From Streptomyces sp. SLBN-31 (lineage in GTDB: Bacteria > Actinomycetota > Actinomycetes > Streptomycetales > Streptomycetaceae), in NCBI RefSeq assembly GCF_006715395.1, contig NZ_VFNC01000002.1:496001-560000 (forward strand): DNA of 64,000 nt, read 5' to 3'. A program made the position numbers and the translations under genes. A model generated the notes under the pieces. That model was not told where the DNA came from. It did not search any database and worked only from the letters and a program-made list of their open reading frames with translations. Positions 59,940 to 64,000 of this stretch are shown one piece after another (within the stretch, counting starts at the first letter, position 1; the number at the start of each line of letters is the position of its first letter).

Positions 59940-61289
59940 TCACCGCACCAGTTCGGCCAGGGCGGCGGCGAACTGCTCGGTGTGGGTGTCGACGTCCTGC
60001 TCGGTGGTGTCGGGGCACATGAGGGCCATGTTGTGGAACGGGGTCAAAAGGATGCCCCGGTTGGCCAGGTAGAGGTGGAGGAAGTCCTCCAGGACGGGGT
60101 CGGCTGCGGCCGCGGACTCGGTACCGGTGCGCGGCGCCGGGGAGGCGAAGCGGTACTCGGTGCGGGCGCCGAGGCGGCTGACCGTCCAGGGCAGGCCGTG
60201 GGCGTCGATGCCTGCGCGGACGCCCGCCTCGAAGCGTTCGGAGAGCTTGGCCATGTGGGCGAACGCGTCGTCGGTCAGGACGTGTTCGAGGGTGGCGCGC
60301 ATCGCGGCCACCGACAGGGCGTTGCCGGCGAGGGTGCCGCCGACGCCGCCCATGTCGATCAGGTCGAGGTCGGTGCGGCCCAGGAGCCGGTCGGCGAGTT
60401 CGGCGGACAGGCCGTAGGCGCCGGCCGGGATGCCGCCGCCGATCGCCTTGCCGATCGTGAGCAGGTCGGGGTCCAGGTCCCAGGCCGCGGTGCAGCCGCC
60501 GGGGCCGGCGGAGAAGGTGTGGGTCTCGTCGTTGATCAGCAGCGTGCCGTGACGGCGGGTCAGTTCACGGACACCTTCGAGGTAGCCGGGCTCGGGCAGC
60601 ACGATGCCGATGTTGGTGAGCGCCGGCTCCATGAGGACGGCGGCCACGTCGCCGTGGGCGAGTTCGCGCTCCAGCTGCTCCAGGTCGTTGAACTCGGCGA
60701 CGCGGCTGGTGAGCGTGACGTCGCAAGGGGCGCCGACGTTGCCGGGGCGGGCCTCTCCCCGGCCGTCGGGACCCACCACGATGAGGGACTCGTCGACGCT
60801 GCCGTGGTAGCTGTAGCTGTTGAAGAGGATCTTGGAGCGGCCGGTGACGGCGCGGGCGAGCCGGATCGCCCATCGGTTGGCGTCCGTCGCCGTCAGCGAG
60901 AAGCTCCAGCGGGCCAGTCCGAAACGGCGGGTCAGCTCCGCACCGACCCACTCGGCGTCCTCCGTCGGCAGCATCGCGGTGGCGCCGCCCAGCTCGGCGA
61001 AGCGGTGCTGGACGGCGTCGGCCACGGCGGCCGGCGAATGCCCGGTCATCGCGCCCGTGTCGCCGAGGCAGAAGTCGATGTACTCGTGCCCGTCGATGTC
61101 CGTGACCCGGGCGCCCCGGGCGGCCGCCAGGTAGCGCGGGAAGGCACCGGCCGTCTTGTTCATCCACGTCATCGGCACCCGCCCGAAGAGGTGGTCGGCG
61201 CGCCCGTAGGCGTCCTTCGAACGCGGGCAGCGGCGCGCGGCCTCCGCCGTCTCGCGGGCCAGCAGGTCCTGCAGGCGGGAGCGGTCCAT
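59940..61289 (-). CDS. Class III PLP-dependent aminotransferase (glutamate-1-semialdehyde-like)
   Basis: This 449-residue enzyme has the fold-type-I class III pattern: GARVTDIDGHEYIDFCLGD, HYSPAAV-like loop (TGHSPAAVADAVQHRF), the cofactor Asp in TLLINDETHTFSAGPGG, and the Schiff-base Lys in LLTIGKAIGGGIPAGAYG. GGVGGTLAGNALSVAAMRA follows. It resembles HemL/aspartate-aminotransferase-family proteins, but the expected porphyrin genes are not adjacent, so an omega-amino acid role is more likely. ATG 61289 has AGAGG about six bases upstream. The Lrp gene lies 61 bases downstream and the PucR-type gene 268 bases upstream on the same strand. Confidence 0.85.
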   Translation of the reverse strand: MDRSRLQDLLARETAEAARRCPRSKDAYGRADHLFGRVPMTWMNKTAGAFPRYLAAARGARVTDIDGHEYIDFCLGDTGAMTGHSPAAVADAVQHRFAELGGATAMLPTEDAEWVGAELTRRFGLARWSFSLTATDANRWAIRLARAVTGRSKILFNSYSYHGSVDESLIVVGPDGRGEARPGNVGAPCDVTLTSRVAEFNDLEQLERELAHGDVAAVLMEPALTNIGIVLPEPGYLEGVRELTRRHGTLLINDETHTFSAGPGGCTAAWDLDPDLLTIGKAIGGGIPAGAYGLSAELADRLLGRTDLDLIDMGGVGGTLAGNALSVAAMRATLEHVLTDDAFAHMAKLSERFEAGVRAGIDAHGLPWTVSRLGARTEYRFASPAPRTGTESAAAADPVLEDFLHLYLANRGILLTPFHNMALMCPDTTEQDVDTHTEQFAAALAELVR

Positions 61290-61557
61290 GGATCACCTCT
61301 GGGCTTGGGCTCGAATGGTCGAACACTCGGACGGTACGACGGAAAGAGCGGCCAGAGCAAGACTTCGCAATGGATTCACGCGTCACGACGATCGAATCGT
61401 GCGCAGGGTCGCACATTCAGCGCCGGTGTCCGGAGGAGGGAAACACGAAGGGCGCGACCAGTCCCCCGTCCCGGTCGCGCCCTGCTGGTTGCCGAACTTA
61501 CGTGACCTGCGGATTGGTTGGATACCGCGTCCGTGCCCGCTGCGGGCACCGCGAGAC
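61290..61557. other. Intergenic region upstream of the aminotransferase gene
   Basis: This 268-base gap between the aminotransferase start and the PucR-type gene's stop holds no gene. It contains the promoter for the minus-strand aminotransferase/Lrp pair. No clear repeat was found; there is a moderately AT-rich patch around 61495-61525. Confidence 0.4.
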
Positions 61558-63093
61558 TCACCCGTGCACAGGTGAGTCCGGATGATCCTGGTTCGCGCGG
61601 TCGAGCACCGGCTCGTCCAGGTCGCCGAGCGCGAGATGGGCCAAGACGACCTCGTAGAGGTCGCTGCCGCCGGTCAGCAACTGGCGTTCGAGGACGGGTT
61701 CCGCGCTGCGGACGTGCTCGCGGACGGTCTGCGCGTGCATGCCGAGGCTCTGGGCGGCGCGCTCGGCGTTGCCTCCGGCGGCGATCCAGGTGCGCAGTGT
61801 GCGCCGCAGGTCGCGGCCGTCCGTCTCCAGGCGGGCGAGCAGGTCGTGGGCCCAGGTGCGCAGCGCCGAGCCGGCCAGCAGGTCGGTGAGCCGGGCCCGG
61901 TCGGTCTCGGCACGGTCGAGCCTGCGGTCGTCGTCGGCCAGGCCGACCTGGGTGTTGAGCGCGAGGTGGACCACCGCGCGGGCCGTGAGGTCGGAGAAGT
62001 CCGTGTCCAGCAGCGCCTCGACGCGTTCCATGCGGGCGCGGACGGTGTTGCGGCTGACGCCCAGCACCTTGGCGGCGCTGACGGCCGTGAACTCAAGGCC
62101 GAGGCGGGAGGTGGCGAGGAGTTCGGCCCGGGTGTGGTGGGCCAGGGTGTCGAGCGGTTCCAGCAGGGTGGCGGTCCAGGCCCGGAGCACGGCCGGGTCC
62201 ATCAGGCGTTCGGGGTGGGTGCGTTCGGCGTAGACGGCCTGCTTGTCGGGGCGGAAGCGGGCCACGGCGAGCGCGCTGACGGCCTGTCCGTACGCGGTGG
62301 CGGTGCGGGCGAGGCTGTGCGGGGCGCTGCCGCCCAGGAGCAGGCCCGGCCACCGCCCGGTGAGCGAGCGCAGCGCGTCGGCGGCGGCGTCGTGCGGCGC
62401 GACGACGATGACGTGGGCGTCCACCGCGGGGCAGCGCACCACCAGCGCCCGCTCCCGGGTGGCGTCGAGACACTCCTCGGCGATGTGGTCGCGTTCCTCC
62501 GTTTCGCCTTCCAGGACGTAGACGCACGCGGTGTCCGTGTCGAGCAGGCCGGGCCACAGACCTGCGGCCACGCGGCGCGCGGAGACGGTGTCCTCCACCA
62601 TCAGCAGTTGCAGGATCGCCAGGCGCAGGTCGGAGGCGGCGCGCCGGAGCCGGTGCGCCGCCTCGTTCGTCTCGCGTGCCCGGAGCAGGAGTGCGACGAC
62701 CTGTGCGGTGTGGGTGACGATGTCCGAGGCCCGCCGGTCGAAGGCGGTCGTGCGGGACACGGCCAGGACCCCGACGGTGCCGGAGTGCGGCAGCTCCACG
62801 CCGACCAGGCGCAGGTGACGGCCCGGGTCGCCCCAGGCGGCGGAGGCGATCCGCCCCGCGGTGATGTCCGCGACCAGGTTGGTGTCGAGCGGGACCGGGA
62901 CTCCCGCGAGGAGGTTGCCGTCGCCGTCGTGGAGACAGGCGGTCCCCCGCACGGCCTGGGCGAGCCACCCGACGACCCGCTCGACACCGCGTCCGGTGGG
63001 CCGCATCTGTTCGAGCAGTTCACGCGCCCAGGAAGCGTCCTCGGTGGCGCCCGTCGTCCGCACGGAACGGGCGTCGTCCGTCGGGCCAGTCAT
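61558..63093 (-). CDS. PucR-family transcriptional regulator
   Basis: This 511-residue regulator has a GAF-like sensory part (about 30-170, RGTACLHDGDGNLLAGVPV) and a mid-region with AYGQAVSALAVARF. It has two helix-turn-helix segments: SAAKVLGVSRNTVRARMERV, and GGNAERAAQSLGMHAQTVRE near the C-terminus. PucR proteins activate catabolic genes for purines, amines or aromatics. ATG 63093 has AAGGG five bases upstream. Two HTH motifs within one protein are unusual. The regulator is on the same strand as the aminotransferase and may control it. Confidence 0.85.
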   Translation of the reverse strand: MTGPTDDARSVRTTGATEDASWARELLEQMRPTGRGVERVVGWLAQAVRGTACLHDGDGNLLAGVPVPLDTNLVADITAGRIASAAWGDPGRHLRLVGVELPHSGTVGVLAVSRTTAFDRRASDIVTHTAQVVALLLRARETNEAAHRLRRAASDLRLAILQLLMVEDTVSARRVAAGLWPGLLDTDTACVYVLEGETEERDHIAEECLDATRERALVVRCPAVDAHVIVVAPHDAAADALRSLTGRWPGLLLGGSAPHSLARTATAYGQAVSALAVARFRPDKQAVYAERTHPERLMDPAVLRAWTATLLEPLDTLAHHTRAELLATSRLGLEFTAVSAAKVLGVSRNTVRARMERVEALLDTDFSDLTARAVVHLALNTQVGLADDDRRLDRAETDRARLTDLLAGSALRTWAHDLLARLETDGRDLRRTLRTWIAAGGNAERAAQSLGMHAQTVREHVRSAEPVLERQLLTGGSDLYEVVLAHLALGDLDEPVLDRANQDHPDSPVHG

Positions 63094-63196
63094 GTCGCCC
63101 TTCTCCTCGTGCGTCGCATCGATCTCGGTATGTCGCGGGGACGTTACCCCACGAGTGCCCGACGGCCGCACGAGTACCGTCCCGCTGAACCGGGAT

Positions 63197-64000
63197 TCAG
63201 GAGCCGCTCTTGCCGAAGGCGCCGCCCTCGGCGAAGGCCAGTGCGGCGAAGCGTTCGCCGATACGCCGGTGGGTGGTGGCATCGGGGTGGAGGTCGTCGG
63301 GCAGCGGCAGTTCGGCGCTGTCGGCCTCGCCGTACAGGCTGCGGCCGTCGAGGTAGTGCAGGTGCGGGTCGTCGGCGGCCCGCTGCTCGACGATCCGGGC
63401 CAGTTCCTCTCGGACGACGGTGAGGGTGAGTTTGCCGTTGTCACGGTCCGCCGGGTCTCCCGCGGCCTGGAACCGGAGGCGGCCGGCGCTCAGCGCGCTC
63501 ATGTCCCAGGCGGTGGGGCCGGGCGTGTCCTCGTGGATGGGGCACAGGATCGGCGAGACGACCAGCAGGGGTGTGGTGGGGTGGCCCTCGCGGATGGTGT
63601 CGAGGAAGCCGTGGACCGCGGGGGTGAAGGCGCGCAGCCGCATCAGGTCGGTGTTGACCACGTTGATGCCGAGTTTGACACTGATGAGGTCCGCGGGGGT
63701 GTCGCGCAGGGTGCGGGCGGTGAAGGGGTCGAGGAGGGCGCTGCCGGCCAGGCCCAGGTTGATGAGTTCCACGCTGCCGAGCGAGGCGGCGAGGGCGGGC
63801 CAGGTGGTGGTGGGGCTCGCGGCGTCGGAGCCGTGGCTGATCGAACTGCCGTGGTGGAGCCAGACCTTGCGGCCGTGGTCGGACGCGGGTTCGACGGGGG
63901 CGTTCGTGCGCAGGGCCACGAGTCTGGTGGTCTCGTTGTGCGGGAGCCAGATCTCGATGTCCTTGGGGCGGTCGGGCAGGCCGGTGAAGCGGAGGGTGCC
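63197..64000 (-). CDS. SGNH/GDSL hydrolase, truncated by the window
   Basis: This is the 3' part (267 codons visible) of a gene that continues past the right edge. The frame is open to position 64000, with TLRFTGLPDRPKDIEIWLPH upstream of the VALRTN region, so an apparent GTG at 63919 is internal. It shows WLHHGSSISHGSDAASPTTT (nucleophile Ser block) and LPDDLHPDATTHRRIGERFA (catalytic Asp/His block), plus VKLGINVVNTDLM (block III). It would hydrolyse an ester, perhaps of a polysaccharide. The N-terminal part resembles a beta-sandwich. The start and signal peptide are outside the window. Confidence 0.85.
   Translation of the reverse strand, partial: GTLRFTGLPDRPKDIEIWLPHNETTRLVALRTNAPVEPASDHGRKVWLHHGSSISHGSDAASPTTTWPALAASLGSVELINLGLAGSALLDPFTARTLRDTPADLISVKLGINVVNTDLMRLRAFTPAVHGFLDTIREGHPTTPLLVVSPILCPIHEDTPGPTAWDMSALSAGRLRFQAAGDPADRDNGKLTLTVVREELARIVEQRAADDPHLHYLDGRSLYGEADSAELPLPDDLHPDATTHRRIGERFAALAFAEGGAFGKSGS

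Overview
The window is very GC-rich chromosomal DNA with strong G/C preference at third codon positions, AGGAGG-type ribosome binding sites, frequent GTG/TTG starts and rare TTA (Leu) codons. It also carries families largely confined to this group: a WhiJ-type XRE/DUF397/ATP-binding trio, two 'SAM-dependent methyltransferase' (DUF574-type) genes, PucR-type and WYL regulators, and an SCO6745-like gene. This is almost certainly a Streptomyces chromosome, in an accessory (arm-like) region: most genes are isolated or in short operons, and there is no housekeeping core such as ribosomal or replication genes. No complete RNA gene, CRISPR array or intact insertion sequence was found.

Layout. 1-5.2 kb: start of a divergent gene, then a tightly coupled carotenoid operon crtE-crtI-crtB plus a Rieske-type oxygenase. 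5.2-11.1 kb: small hydrophobic protein, MpaB-like oxygenase, alpha/beta hydrolase, AI-2E permease, PAP2 phosphatase, stress-type SDR and a lipoprotein. 11.1-20.3 kb: recombinase remnant, lysyl-oxidase-like secreted protein, MFS exporter with a divergent XRE-cupin regulator, a GH11 xylanase/CE4 deacetylase operon, an L,D-transpeptidase, PhoU, and a receptor-like protein without a signal peptide. 20.5-21.6 kb: membrane protein, then a degraded tyrosine integrase next to the 3' half of a tRNA gene, the scar of an integrated element. 21.6-25 kb: 2-phosphosulfolactate phosphatase, a cytochrome P450 with a TTA codon, and a two-gene operon whose products share a RHIM/amyloid-signalling-like motif. 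25-35.4 kb: glutamine amidotransferase, MBL-fold protein, WYL regulator/VOC pair, two BrkB-family membrane proteins, GH15, STAS, flavodoxin and TraB-like proteins. 35.9-40 kb: the WhiJ-like regulatory trio flanked by two DUF574-type methyltransferases. 40.2-54.5 kb: alpha-L-rhamnosidase with a LacI-type operator, PRC-barrel and small proteins, GIY-YIG, PAS-GAF-PP2C phosphatase, DUF4097 lipoprotein, DmpA-like peptidase, GH25 lysozyme, a PfkB kinase broken by one in-frame stop, a peptidoglycan-binding protein, and a lipid kinase/PAP2 operon. 54.5-64 kb: SCO6745-like protein, a C-rich tandem repeat array, M20 amidohydrolase, hemerythrin, small proteins, Lrp regulator/class-III aminotransferase, PucR regulator, and a truncated SGNH hydrolase.

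How the genes work together. The crt genes would make geranylgeranyl diphosphate, join it to phytoene and desaturate it, and the Rieske enzyme is a candidate tailoring step. The xylanase and deacetylase attack acetylated xylan together. Several genes concern cell-envelope turnover or lipid phosphate metabolism (L,D-transpeptidase, GH25, peptidoglycan-binding protein, PAP2 phosphatases, DAG kinase-like protein). Three genes (lipoprotein, lysyl-oxidase-like protein, P450) have an early TTA codon and so are candidate bldA-dependent, development-linked genes. The most unusual locus is the RHIM-like pair at 23.9-24.9 kb. There, one small soluble protein ends in, and the next membrane protein begins with, related copies of a short Gln/Asn/Gly motif, as in bacterial amyloid-signalling gene pairs.
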